From NCBI GenBank assembly GCA_015488875.1, contig WFMX01000228.1, positions 1-6,220 of the forward strand: a stretch of DNA of 6,220 nt, given 5' to 3'. A program made the position numbers and the translations under genes. The notes beneath the pieces were generated by a model, which was not told where the DNA came from, made no database searches, and saw only the letters and a list, made by a program, of their open reading frames with translations. This document shows positions 1 through 6,220 of this stretch, piece after piece; positions within the stretch are counted from its first letter, which is position 1, and the number at the start of each line of letters is the position of its first letter. The DNA comes from Campylobacterota bacterium. GTDB lineage: Bacteria > Campylobacterota > Campylobacteria > Campylobacterales > Sulfurovaceae.

Positions 1-749
1 GATATAGGTAGTGATATATTTTTGCCTATCTTCAGGGTAGTTGTCTTCTTTAGTCGATAGTTGACTGCTGTGATCTGCTTCGTGGTGAGATGAAATCTTT
101 TGGCTATAGAGTTGAGAGAGTCACCCTTTTGTATAGTATACTTGGGATATTTTTTGGCTCTCTTCTCTGCTAATTTTTTTCTCTTTTCTCTCGCCAATCT
201 CTCTTGCTCTCGCTTCAATTTGTCTATAGATGGTTTGTACTCAGGCTTCAACACTCCAAGAGCTGTTTTGTTGAGATCTGTAGTGCTTGTCTGGTTGGTA
301 TCTATGAGAGTTGCTCCATTGAGGTCTGCTGAGGCGATCACAGAAGCATTGGTAGTTGCATTGGTATCCTTATGATCAGCTATTTTGCTTGGCATATCTC
401 GCTGCTCTATCTTCTCTTGTTCTTTTGCAAAATCATGTATATCTTTTGAAAATCTGATAGGTTCATTCACCTCTAGATGGTTCTCTATCATGTCTTCTAC
501 ACTGATGACATGCAAAATCTTCGGTTTATCCATGCGTGGGAGTGTTTTTGAGATGATGAGTTTCTCTCTTTTTTGATCTACCTTTTGATGCAATAGCATG
601 TTTGTCGTATATATAAATTTTGATGGATAGGTATTGCACTCTGTAGTCTTACCTGTAACAAACCTACAATCAACTAGTTTTTTTCCACTAGCATCTGTAT
701 TGGTTGTGATCACTGCTAGTGTAAAGAGAAAAATATTTTTTTTCATCAT
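1..749 (-). CDS. Exported LysM-domain protein, C-terminus cut by window edge
   Basis: Reading the minus strand from the tandem ATG codons at 749-744 gives 249 residues, open to the window edge. Residues 1-20 look like a signal peptide: lysines at 3-4, a short hydrophobic core (IFLFTLAVI), then a possible cut after T-D-A. Cys28 and Cys38 follow in the mature part. Residues about 125-165 are rich in Thr, Asn and Asp and look like a disordered linker. Residues 174-203 form a very basic charged helix (LKREQERLAREKRKK). Residues 204-249 are a convincing LysM module (YTIQKGDSLNSIAKRF, closing in KIGKNISLPI), the fold that binds peptidoglycan N-acetylglucosamine chains. It probably works at the periplasmic cell wall. 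Whether an enzymatic domain such as an M23 peptidase follows cannot be seen. It lies 13 nt after thrC and is probably co-transcribed. The start is fixed because the frame hits a TAA just upstream with no other start codon between. Confidence 0.85.
   Translation of the reverse strand, partial: MMKKNIFLFTLAVITTNTDASGKKLVDCRFVTGKTTECNTYPSKFIYTTNMLLHQKVDQKREKLIISKTLPRMDKPKILHVISVEDMIENHLEVNEPIRFSKDIHDFAKEQEKIEQRDMPSKIADHKDTNATTNASVIASADLNGATLIDTNQTSTTDLNKTALGVLKPEYKPSIDKLKREQERLAREKRKKLAEKRAKKYPKYTIQKGDSLNSIAKRFHLTTKQITAVNYRLKKTTTLKIGKNISLPI
736..743 (-). repeat. A8 homopolymer right after the start codons of the LysM gene
   Basis: Eight A residues on the coding strand directly follow the tandem ATG codons of the LysM gene and encode Lys-Lys and part of Asn. 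A tract of this length in codons 3-5 could slip and switch the gene off, or it may only reflect the usual lysine-rich start of a signal peptide in an AT-rich genome. Confidence 0.4.
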
Positions 750-761
750 AGTAGATGCAAA

Positions 762-767
762 ATTATA
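762..767 (-). promoter_or_regulatory. Possible -10 box (TATAAT) in front of the LysM gene
   Basis: A perfect TATAAT lies on the minus strand across the thrC stop codon, preceded by a T-rich stretch as is common in epsilonproteobacterial sigma-70 promoters, which often lack a clear -35. It would start transcription near 755, leaving a leader of only about 6 nt before ATG 749, so the mRNA would be almost leaderless. That fits the missing Shine-Dalgarno. In AT-rich DNA such a hexamer can also arise by chance. Confidence 0.3.
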
Positions 768-2229
768 AAAATTTTAACATCTCCTCCTTTATCTCTGTAG
801 TCTCTACGACTACTTTGTGTTTGATATCTCTACCAAATAGTTTATTTATCATATCTGGCACGACTGCACCTTGATCCTTGCTCACCCATTCTAGTGCCTC
901 TAGGTCGCTCTCTACTTTATGTCCTAATGCTTTGGATACGGTCGTGCTAAATTTCGTCCACTCAGCTGTAGAGTAGATGATGGTAGGTAGTGGGCTATCT
1001 CTAAGGTCTCTATATGCTTTGATGCAAGTAGCAGTGTGTGGATCCATGATATATCCCTCTTTTGCGTAGTGTGCTATCACCTCTTCACCTGCATTATCAT
1101 CGCTATATGTGGCTATGAAGTCCTCTTGAAGCAGTGCCAACTCGTCAGCAGTGAGACTAAACCTAGCACTTTCATCCAGTGATTCAAATAGCTCTTTGGT
1201 ACGATCGGCACCAAATTTATCATACATTACCCTCTCTATGTTGGAACTTTTGAGTATATCCATCGCTGGAGATTGTGTCAACACTAGCTCCCTATCTCTT
1301 AGGTCGTACTCTCCCGTGTTGATCCAATCTGCTAATATGTTGTTTATATTTGAGGCTATCAGTATCTTTTCTATCGGAAGTCCCGCTTTTTTGGCGTAGT
1401 ATCCGCCCAGGGCATTGCCGAAGTTTCCACTAGGCACAGTGATATATATAGGATCTCCTATGTTTATCTCGCCTTTTCGTACCAACTCTAGGTAGCTATG
1501 GATATGGTAAATGATTTGAAATATAATCCGTCCGAAATTGACAGAGTTTGCAGCTGATAGCTTGATATCTCTACTCTCTAGTTCGGCTTTGAACTCCTCT
1601 GATGCTAGTAGGCTTTTGAGTGAGTTTTGCGTATCATCAAAATTTCCCTTGACACCTATGACTTTGAGATTTGCTGCATTCTCTGTCACCATTTGCAATC
1701 TCTGCACATCGCTTGTGCCACCATCTGGATAGAGGCAAGCTACTTTTATGTTGGGCTGGTTTTTAAATGTCTCTAGAGTGGCAGGTCCTGTATCTCCACT
1801 AGTAGCCGCCATAATGAGGTAATTTTCTCCTCTCTCCTGAGCTAATCTACTCAGTATATAACCAAATGGTTGTAGCGCCATGTCTTTAAAGGCTCTAGTC
1901 TGACCATGATATAGTTCGCTTACAAAACAGTCATCCTCTATCTTCACTACAGGTATAGGGTTTGTTGGGTCATCAAAATCATCATATCTATTGAGAGCCT
2001 GCTCTATGATGGATGGCTCTATGTCTATCTCAAATGAGTTCAAAAAGTCAGCTGCCAACTCTTTGTAGCTACTATCTATATGCTTCCTCAGAAAAGCAAT
2101 ATCGAGAGTAGGTAGTGACTCTGGCACATAGAGACCACCAAAGCTTGCACTTGGGTTGAGTATCGCATCCGAAAAATTTATCTTGCTCTCTCTAATACCA
2201 TCGTTTCCGCGTGTTTCGACAAAATACAT
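763..2229 (-). CDS. thrC: Threonine synthase (PLP-dependent)
   Basis: This enzyme (EC 4.2.3.1) converts O-phospho-L-homoserine and water to L-threonine and phosphate, the last step of threonine synthesis, in the cytoplasm. At 488 residues it is complete and belongs to the longer threonine synthase form. Visible landmarks are an N-terminal domain starting YFVETRG, the PLP-lysine motif HGQTRAFKD with the Schiff-base Lys at 115, ATSGDTGPA at 142-150, SAANSVNFGRI at 225-235 and the glycine loop PSGNFGNALGG at 266-276, the usual PLP-phosphate and substrate contacts. Gln110 stands where E. coli and fungal enzymes have Pro (HGPT). The ATG start has an AGGA at 2239-2242, 9 nt upstream, and Met-Tyr-Phe fits the family N-terminus. 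It appears to have its own promoter (2288-2296), separated from the upstream kinase by a terminator, and the LysM gene follows 13 nt after its stop. Identification is secure. Confidence 0.97.
   Translation of the reverse strand: MYFVETRGNDGIRESKINFSDAILNPSASFGGLYVPESLPTLDIAFLRKHIDSSYKELAADFLNSFEIDIEPSIIEQALNRYDDFDDPTNPIPVVKIEDDCFVSELYHGQTRAFKDMALQPFGYILSRLAQERGENYLIMAATSGDTGPATLETFKNQPNIKVACLYPDGGTSDVQRLQMVTENAANLKVIGVKGNFDDTQNSLKSLLASEEFKAELESRDIKLSAANSVNFGRIIFQIIYHIHSYLELVRKGEINIGDPIYITVPSGNFGNALGGYYAKKAGLPIEKILIASNINNILADWINTGEYDLRDRELVLTQSPAMDILKSSNIERVMYDKFGADRTKELFESLDESARFSLTADELALLQEDFIATYSDDNAGEEVIAHYAKEGYIMDPHTATCIKAYRDLRDSPLPTIIYSTAEWTKFSTTVSKALGHKVESDLEALEWVSKDQGAVVPDMINKLFGRDIKHKVVVETTEIKEEMLKFL
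783..789 (-). promoter_or_regulatory. Perfect Shine-Dalgarno core (AAGGAGG) inside the 3' end of thrC
   Basis: The codons for Lys481-Glu482-Glu483 of ThrC spell a perfect AAGGAGG on the coding strand. It lies 33 nt upstream of the LysM start, too far for normal initiation, and only 2 nt from an in-frame ATG that would give a five-codon peptide ending at the thrC stop. It may hold ribosomes near the junction and help re-initiation on the LysM gene. Equally it may be just a Lys-Glu-Glu codon run. Confidence 0.3.
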
Positions 2230-2238
2230 CTATTTCTA

Positions 2239-2242
2239 TCCT
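2239..2242 (-). promoter_or_regulatory. Ribosome binding site of thrC (AGGA)
   Basis: The minus strand carries AGGA ending 9 nt before the thrC ATG at 2229. It is short and the spacing is slightly long, but it is the only purine-rich match near this start and supports the 488-residue reading. Confidence 0.55.
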
Positions 2243-2255
2243 ATATCTTTATTTG

Positions 2256-2275
2256 ACCCAACACTCTGTTTGGGT
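2256..2275 (-). other. Small hairpin in the thrC leader
   Basis: On the transcript ACCCAA (2275-2270) pairs with TTGGGT (2261-2256), giving a 6-bp stem around an 8-nt loop. It sits between the predicted transcription start near 2281 and the thrC ribosome binding site. No U-run follows it, so it is not a terminator for the minus strand, and I see no threonine-codon leader peptide. It may stabilise the 5' end or carry no function. Confidence 0.35.
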
Positions 2276-2287
2276 TTGCTTCTCTCA

Positions 2288-2296
2288 ATTATACCA
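2288..2296 (-). promoter_or_regulatory. Extended -10 promoter of thrC (TGGTATAAT)
   Basis: The minus strand has TGG directly before a perfect TATAAT, which is the extended -10 form (TGnTATAAT). It is preceded by the AT-rich stretch TGTATATTT and has no obvious -35. Transcription would start near 2281, giving a leader of about 50 nt before thrC. It is placed just downstream of the predicted kinase terminator, which makes independent expression of thrC likely. Confidence 0.65.
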
Positions 2297-2321
2297 AAAT
2301 ATACATTATGATGAGCCACCT

Positions 2322-2369
2322 ACAAATCAAAAACCAATTTCTACAATAGTCAAGTATTGCACTTTGGTT
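2322..2369 (-). terminator. Nested hairpin terminator after the hybrid kinase
   Basis: Starting at the base after the kinase stop codon, the transcript can form an outer stem AACCAA (2369-2364) with TTGGTT (2337-2332). This encloses an inner stem TGCAATA (2361-2355) with TATTGTA (2348-2342, one G-U pair) around a 6-nt loop. The outer stem runs straight into TTTGATTTG, a U-rich tail. Stems are A/U-rich and the outer one is short, so strength is uncertain. On the + strand there is no matching U-run, so it is one-directional and would end the PilJ protein-kinase transcript. Confidence 0.55.
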
Positions 2370-5300
2370 CTATGTCTCCATCAAAGCTGTGATACTCTCT
2401 TTGCTTGGATTTTGACTGAGTTGCTTTGTGCAGTAGTCGTGCTCTTTGTTGCTAGATAAGAAAACTATCGGCTGTATGTCATAATCCTCTATCTGTTTGG
2501 CTACTATGCAGTCATCTATCTCTAGGCTAGATTCATCAAACATGGCATGTGTATAGAGTGTAGAGTCTAGGGAGTTTAGAAATTCATCTTTATCTTTGGC
2601 TATCTTGACCTTGTATCCAAGGTTGCGTAGTATGGAGCTGTATATTTTTGACTGTAGGCTGAGATGGTTATACAATAGTATAGATATACTTCTATCGTCT
2701 GTTGTCTCTTTGGCAGGTGATGCTATATTGGCATTTAGCTTGTCATTTGGATTTTCTACTTTTACACAGTAGGTAGATATGATCTTCTTTAGCTCTATAA
2801 GGTTTAGTGGTTTTGAAGCGTAGTTGTCCATACCTGCATCTATATATTTCTCTCTATCGCCTTTGAGTGCATTGGCAGTCAATGCTACTATAGGTATATG
2901 GTTTAGTTCATTTTCTTTTTCATATTTGATGATCGCTCGTGTAGCTTCCATACCATTCATGATGGGCATCTGAACATCCATGAAGATGATATCAAACTCT
3001 TGCTCTTGTCTCTGCTCTAATGCCTCTTTGCCATTGGAAGTGATGGTGACATCTATCCCAAAATTTTTGAGTGTAGCCAAGATAAGCTTTTGGTTTATGA
3101 TATTGTCTTCTGCGACCAATGCTCTAACCTTGTTGAACTCATCTGTTTTTAACTTTGTGTCGCTCATTACAGTGATGGCTTCACCACCTTTTCGTTGAGC
3201 ATCCAATAATCTGACTATTTTTTCTATAGTCATAGGTTTGTGTATCATCTCCAAAGAGTTACTATCTTCACTCTCTATGACTCTCTTTAGATTTCCAGTA
3301 GTCATCAGAATGATACTGCTCTCTAGCTCCATAAATGGCAGAAGCCTCTCTCTGTCTTTGACATGGTGATGATCTACAAAAAGCATATCAGGATACTTCA
3401 TCTCACTATCAGGATCAAGAAGCTCATCATAAGTATATATGTCAAACTTACAACCTAAATACTCTATATAATCCTTGAGATATCTATCTATATCTCTATG
3501 GATATCTCTATTTGGCAATGCTAAACCTACACTTATATCACCATAATCATCATATGGAATGTGCGAGCTACTACCATCTCTCTCTAGACCTATGGTGAAG
3601 AAAAATTCTGAACCCAAATCTGGATCACTGCGTACATCTAGTGTACCCCCCATGAGTCCTACTATGGTTTTGGATATAGTGAGACCGAGACCTGTACCTC
3701 CAAATTCACGACTAGTACTTGAATCAGCCTGCGTAAAGGCTTTGAATATCTTGTTTTTTTGCTCTTCACTTATGCCTATGCCTGTATCTTTGACAGAAAA
3801 TCTTACTTGGTTGGTATCTTCCTCATCTCCAACTCTCTCTATGACTAAACTGATAGAGCCACTAAGTGGAGTAAACTTAATAGAGTTACTTATGAGATTT
3901 ATCAACACCTGCGATAGTTTGGTAGGGTCACCTATGAAGTGTCTAGGTAAGCTAGGATCTATCATGATGCCTAATTCTATACTCTTTTCATCTGCTCTAG
4001 CCACAAAAGTCTCTATAGCTGATTCTGCCTTTTCATATAGATCGAAGCCTATATATTCAAGTTCCATTTTGTTGGCATTTATCTTGGATAGATCTAGTAT
4101 ATCACTCACGATTGCCAGTAGATTGTCGGAGCTATTTTCTATGATATTGATGAAGTCCTGCTGGTCAGGTGTGAGTTTGGTATCTTTGAGAAGCTGAGTA
4201 AACCCTACTATACCATTGAGTGGTGTTCTGATCTCATGGGACATGTTTGCTAGAAATAGATCTTTTGCATTGTTGGCATCATCTGCTTGTATCTCCTTTT
4301 GGTGTAGGAGTCTAAGTATAGAGCGAATGTAGGCATAGACTTGCTGTTTGTCTGAAAAGTCTTGCAGTAGATTGTCTCTATCCAATACCTCTTTTTTACT
4401 CTCCTTGGTCAATATATCTATCTCTTCCATCATCTCAGCTAGAGACGCTTCATCTCTTTTGATTTTATGGACATAACTTATGTTTGTAGATATAAATAGT
4501 ATCAATCCAAATAGAGTGATAAAGGCACTCGCTATCAATGAAATCTCTTCATTTGATATACTCTTGTTTGCCTTGTCAGATATATAATTGAGGACAACAC
4601 TCTCTGCTTTTCCTAGTAGATTGAGCTTCTTTTTGTTATAAGATATCCACTCCTTTATATCACTCTCATACTCTCCTGTGGTGTGGTTGAGCAGTATGTC
4701 GATACGCATATCGTCTATCTTATTCGATATATCATCTATACTTTTTTGAGTAAATATCATATCAAGTCTATCTTTGATGGGTAGTAGATTTTTATACTCT
4801 TCGCTCTCAGGTAGTAGTGATTGTGTGATATACTTATCCCATTGTGCCAAATCATCAGAGCTGAAGACTTGTTTGTTTGAGAGAAAATAGGCTCCAAAAG
4901 TAGTCTCTGTGACTGTGTATGAGTAGAGTCTGTTTATATTATTGAGGAAGTCTAAATAGTACTTATTTTCTACTGTAGAGTATTTGTCAAACTCTTTCCA
5001 GTAGAGCCTGAGTGGCTCTATGATCTTTTTGTGATATTCCCCATCTATCAACATTTCCAAATCTAGTTTTTTACTAGTATCTATATTGTATCTTATGTCT
5101 TGAAGTAGCTTTTTTAGTCTATCGCTCTCTGCTATAGATAATTGCTCGGATAATTTATCTTCTGCTGTGAGATCTCTTTTGAAGATGTAGTTATTGATCT
5201 TCTCTTGGATTGTGATGTTGCTTGATAGCTTGGTGAGTTTGTTGACTATCTTGTCGGTAGTGACTCTGATATCATGGCAACTCTCTCGTAGGCTTTCTCT

Positions 5301-5513
5301 GTCACCACTCATCTGGGCACTACATATATTTTCTTGATATATGGATTGCTCAAGTGATTGAAGGAGTTCTACTTTGACAAGTTTTTGCTTTAGCTCTAGT
5401 GAAGTGATATACTTAGTCCAATTCATATAGAAGAAGTAGCTACCAGTTACGAACAGAATGACAAGTGGCAAGAGAACCACAAGTAGATTTAACCTAGTTT
5501 TATTTGCTATCAT
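2370..5513 (-). CDS. Membrane hybrid histidine kinase: NIT-like sensor, HisKA, HATPase_c, three receiver modules
   Basis: A 1047-residue inner-membrane sensor kinase. Order: membrane helix about 8-29; extracytoplasmic helical sensor 30-323 resembling the two halves of a NIT (nitrate/nitrite sensing) domain, around 45-100 and 196-255; membrane helix about 325-346; a charged signalling coiled coil 352-415 with no clear HAMP; HisKA with [12 protein letters not shown] and phospho-acceptor His426; HATPase_c with N-box Asn539/Asn543, DTGIG (Asp576) and GGTGLGL at 605-611. Three receiver-like modules follow. The first (659-775) keeps Asp714 and Lys759-Pro760 but lacks the acidic pair. The second (796-915) is complete: Glu802-Asp803, Asp846, Thr879, Lys901. 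The third (942-1047) is degenerate, with Asp993 but no acidic pair or clear Lys-Pro. There is no Hpt or output domain. The start is supported by AAGGAA 5 nt upstream. It lies 17 nt after the PilJ-like gene and is surely co-transcribed. Kinase identity is certain; the NIT assignment is likely but made by eye. Confidence 0.95.
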   Translation of the reverse strand: MIANKTRLNLLVVLLPLVILFVTGSYFFYMNWTKYITSLELKQKLVKVELLQSLEQSIYQENICSAQMSGDRESLRESCHDIRVTTDKIVNKLTKLSSNITIQEKINNYIFKRDLTAEDKLSEQLSIAESDRLKKLLQDIRYNIDTSKKLDLEMLIDGEYHKKIIEPLRLYWKEFDKYSTVENKYYLDFLNNINRLYSYTVTETTFGAYFLSNKQVFSSDDLAQWDKYITQSLLPESEEYKNLLPIKDRLDMIFTQKSIDDISNKIDDMRIDILLNHTTGEYESDIKEWISYNKKKLNLLGKAESVVLNYISDKANKSISNEEISLIASAFITLFGLILFISTNISYVHKIKRDEASLAEMMEEIDILTKESKKEVLDRDNLLQDFSDKQQVYAYIRSILRLLHQKEIQADDANNAKDLFLANMSHEIRTPLNGIVGFTQLLKDTKLTPDQQDFINIIENSSDNLLAIVSDILDLSKINANKMELEYIGFDLYEKAESAIETFVARADEKSIELGIMIDPSLPRHFIGDPTKLSQVLINLISNSIKFTPLSGSISLVIERVGDEEDTNQVRFSVKDTGIGISEEQKNKIFKAFTQADSSTSREFGGTGLGLTISKTIVGLMGGTLDVRSDPDLGSEFFFTIGLERDGSSSHIPYDDYGDISVGLALPNRDIHRDIDRYLKDYIEYLGCKFDIYTYDELLDPDSEMKYPDMLFVDHHHVKDRERLLPFMELESSIILMTTGNLKRVIESEDSNSLEMIHKPMTIEKIVRLLDAQRKGGEAITVMSDTKLKTDEFNKVRALVAEDNIINQKLILATLKNFGIDVTITSNGKEALEQRQEQEFDIIFMDVQMPIMNGMEATRAIIKYEKENELNHIPIVALTANALKGDREKYIDAGMDNYASKPLNLIELKKIISTYCVKVENPNDKLNANIASPAKETTDDRSISILLYNHLSLQSKIYSSILRNLGYKVKIAKDKDEFLNSLDSTLYTHAMFDESSLEIDDCIVAKQIEDYDIQPIVFLSSNKEHDYCTKQLSQNPSKESITALMET
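3486..3509 (-). repeat. Imperfect 12-bp tandem repeat inside the kinase gene
   Basis: Two copies of AGAGATATNNAT lie head to tail, differing at two bases, with the first bases of a third copy following. They are in frame and encode Arg-Asp-Ile-His then Arg-Asp-Ile-Asp at residues 669-676. The site is the loop after the first strand of the first, degenerate receiver, close to where the acidic pair would sit in a working receiver. Confidence 0.4.
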
Positions 5514-5518
5514 TGTGG

Positions 5519-5524
5519 TTCCTT
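5519..5524 (-). promoter_or_regulatory. Ribosome binding site of the hybrid kinase (AAGGAA)
   Basis: AAGGAA ends 5 nt before the kinase ATG at 5513, inside the 17-nt gap after the stop of the preceding gene. It is the clearest Shine-Dalgarno of the window, fixes the kinase start, and supports tight co-expression with the upstream gene. Confidence 0.75.
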
Positions 5525-5530
5525 ATTCTC

Positions 5531-6220
5531 TTATTTGTTGACCAATTTTTTGTGATACTTTATCAACTCATTTATAGATCTATCCATGTGTTTGGTAGAT
5601 ATAAATATAATGGTAGGCAGTTCGCTTTTTTTGATACCTCTATAGAAACTTTTGCTTGATGGCCAGTATCTAGATAGCTTTCTTATCACCTTTTTTGATA
5701 TAGTAGGTGGATAGTTGTAAGCCTCTACTTTGGCTAGAAGCTTACCAAATTCATCAACTGCTATATTTGCCTGTGTCACATTGACTGCATCTGTAAACCC
5801 TGCACTAAATGCTATATAATACTTAGCAGCTCTTGCCAATAGATATTTCATATCGACTACCATCAGAAGCATCTCTACCTCTTTACTAGGTGTTTTGCTC
5901 ATCTGATACTTTAGTATAGTGTCAGAACTCTCTAGTAATGACTCGGTATAGTCTAGTATCAATCCACCATTTTCAGGGTTGTACTTATCTTTGAGTATAG
6001 CTTTGAGCTCTTCAGAACTAAACTCAGCGAACTGTATCAAATCTTTTGTCTGCTGATCTTGGGCGTTCTCTTGGATCAGCTTAATACTCTTGTCTAGCAT
6101 GATGACATCTTTTTTGAGACCTCGTTTTGCTGATGGTATTTGTATGCCTTGATTTATATAGAAGTAGTTTTTTGCCAAACTCTGCGATATAATCTTTATA
6201 TTTTCAGCATTCTCCAAGAC
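5531..6220 (-). CDS. PilJ/NarX-like sensor-domain protein with two degenerate repeats, N-terminus cut by window edge
   Basis: The frame is open to the right edge. A TTG at 6217 is the only start codon seen, but it has no visible ribosome site and lies inside a recognisable domain, so the true start, probably with a signal peptide, is outside. Counting TTG as residue 1 there are 228 residues. Residues 1-48 (IISQSLAKNYFYINQGI) and 119-165 (YLLARAAKYYIAFSAGF) both look like the PilJ/NarX P-box helix, whose family form is close to GRQRMLSQRIAKYY. Here the GRQR part reads ENIK and VDMK. The C-terminal third (169-228) is basic. There is no membrane helix, kinase or methyl-accepting signalling domain in the visible part, so it would be a stand-alone, probably periplasmic, ligand-binding or adaptor protein. 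Its stop is 17 nt before the hybrid kinase, which suggests a sensory partner. The fold call rests on pattern memory; the ligand is unknown. Confidence 0.75.
   Translation of the reverse strand, partial: VLENAENIKIISQSLAKNYFYINQGIQIPSAKRGLKKDVIMLDKSIKLIQENAQDQQTKDLIQFAEFSSEELKAILKDKYNPENGGLILDYTESLLESSDTILKYQMSKTPSKEVEMLLMVVDMKYLLARAAKYYIAFSAGFTDAVNVTQANIAVDEFGKLLAKVEAYNYPPTISKKVIRKLSRYWPSSKSFYRGIKKSELPTIIFISTKHMDRSINELIKYHKKLVNK

Noticed and set aside
254..360. Pentapeptide-repeat domain in the LysM protein (ADLNGATLID, TDLNKTALGV)
   Set aside because: Only about two loose copies are present in a Thr/Asn-rich linker, far fewer than needed for a pentapeptide-repeat helix.
100..576. Two + strand open frames (100-375 and 385-576)
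   Set aside because: They are antisense to the LysM gene, whose minus-strand reading has a signal peptide and a clear LysM domain. The hydrophobic look of the + reading comes from the reverse of a lysine/glutamate-rich helix.
2230..2281. Threonine attenuator or leader peptide before thrC
   Set aside because: The leader is only about 50 nt, has no run of Thr or Ile codons in any short frame, and its one hairpin lacks a U-run.
2211..2459. A + strand open frame across the thrC-kinase spacer
   Set aside because: It spans the promoter, leader and terminator of the minus strand, overlaps both flanking genes, has no ribosome site and shows no recognisable protein features.
3559..4197. A 212-codon + strand open frame opposite the kinase gene
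   Set aside because: It lies wholly antisense to the conserved HisKA/HATPase region, its protein shows no motif, and it is Ser/Leu-rich as expected from the reverse of Arg/Asp/Glu-rich codons. It is a shadow.
6215..6217. TTG at 6217 as the true start of the PilJ-like gene
   Set aside because: The frame stays open to the edge, the site lies inside the first P-box-like helix, and no upstream ribosome site can be seen. The gene most likely begins outside the window.

Overview
The window is a compact, AT-rich stretch of bacterial chromosome (roughly 38-40% GC by eye, not counted). All four genes are on the minus strand, so the + strand reads backwards through them. The best guess for the source is a Campylobacterota (epsilonproteobacterial) genome, something like the Sulfurimonas/Sulfurovum/Arcobacter group. 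This rests on the heavy use of ATA, CTA and AGA codons, the long-form threonine synthase, a small stand-alone PilJ-type sensor protein, and a hybrid kinase with several receivers. It is an inference from style, not a database match.

Layout in transcription order (right to left): (1) 6220-5531, a small helical protein with two degenerate PilJ/NarX-like repeats, its N-terminus cut by the window edge. (2) After a 17-nt gap with a good Shine-Dalgarno, 5513-2370, a 1047-residue membrane hybrid histidine kinase. It has a NIT-like extracytoplasmic sensor between two membrane helices, a signalling helix, HisKA, HATPase_c and three receiver modules, of which only the middle one keeps all key residues. 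(3) A nested hairpin with a U-rich tail immediately after the kinase stop, probably the terminator of this two-gene unit. (4) An extended -10 promoter and a leader of about 50 nt, then thrC (2229-763), threonine synthase. (5) After 13 nt, 749-1, an exported LysM protein whose C-terminus runs off the window. This gene is open to the left edge.

Functionally there are two units. The right-hand one looks like a signalling pair: a probably periplasmic PilJ-fold protein beside a kinase whose own sensor is of the related NIT type. Both folds are known for nitrate/nitrite sensing. By my eye alignment, however, most of the arginines that mark the anion pocket are replaced in both proteins, so the pair may sense something else or work by protein-protein contact. 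The kinase carries no Hpt and no output domain, so its downstream partner lies elsewhere. The left-hand unit is a housekeeping biosynthetic gene followed by a cell-envelope gene that has no Shine-Dalgarno of its own. There are no RNA genes, insertion sequences, CRISPR arrays or gene-free stretches over 300 bases. The only non-coding stretches are 13, 140 and 17 nt long.
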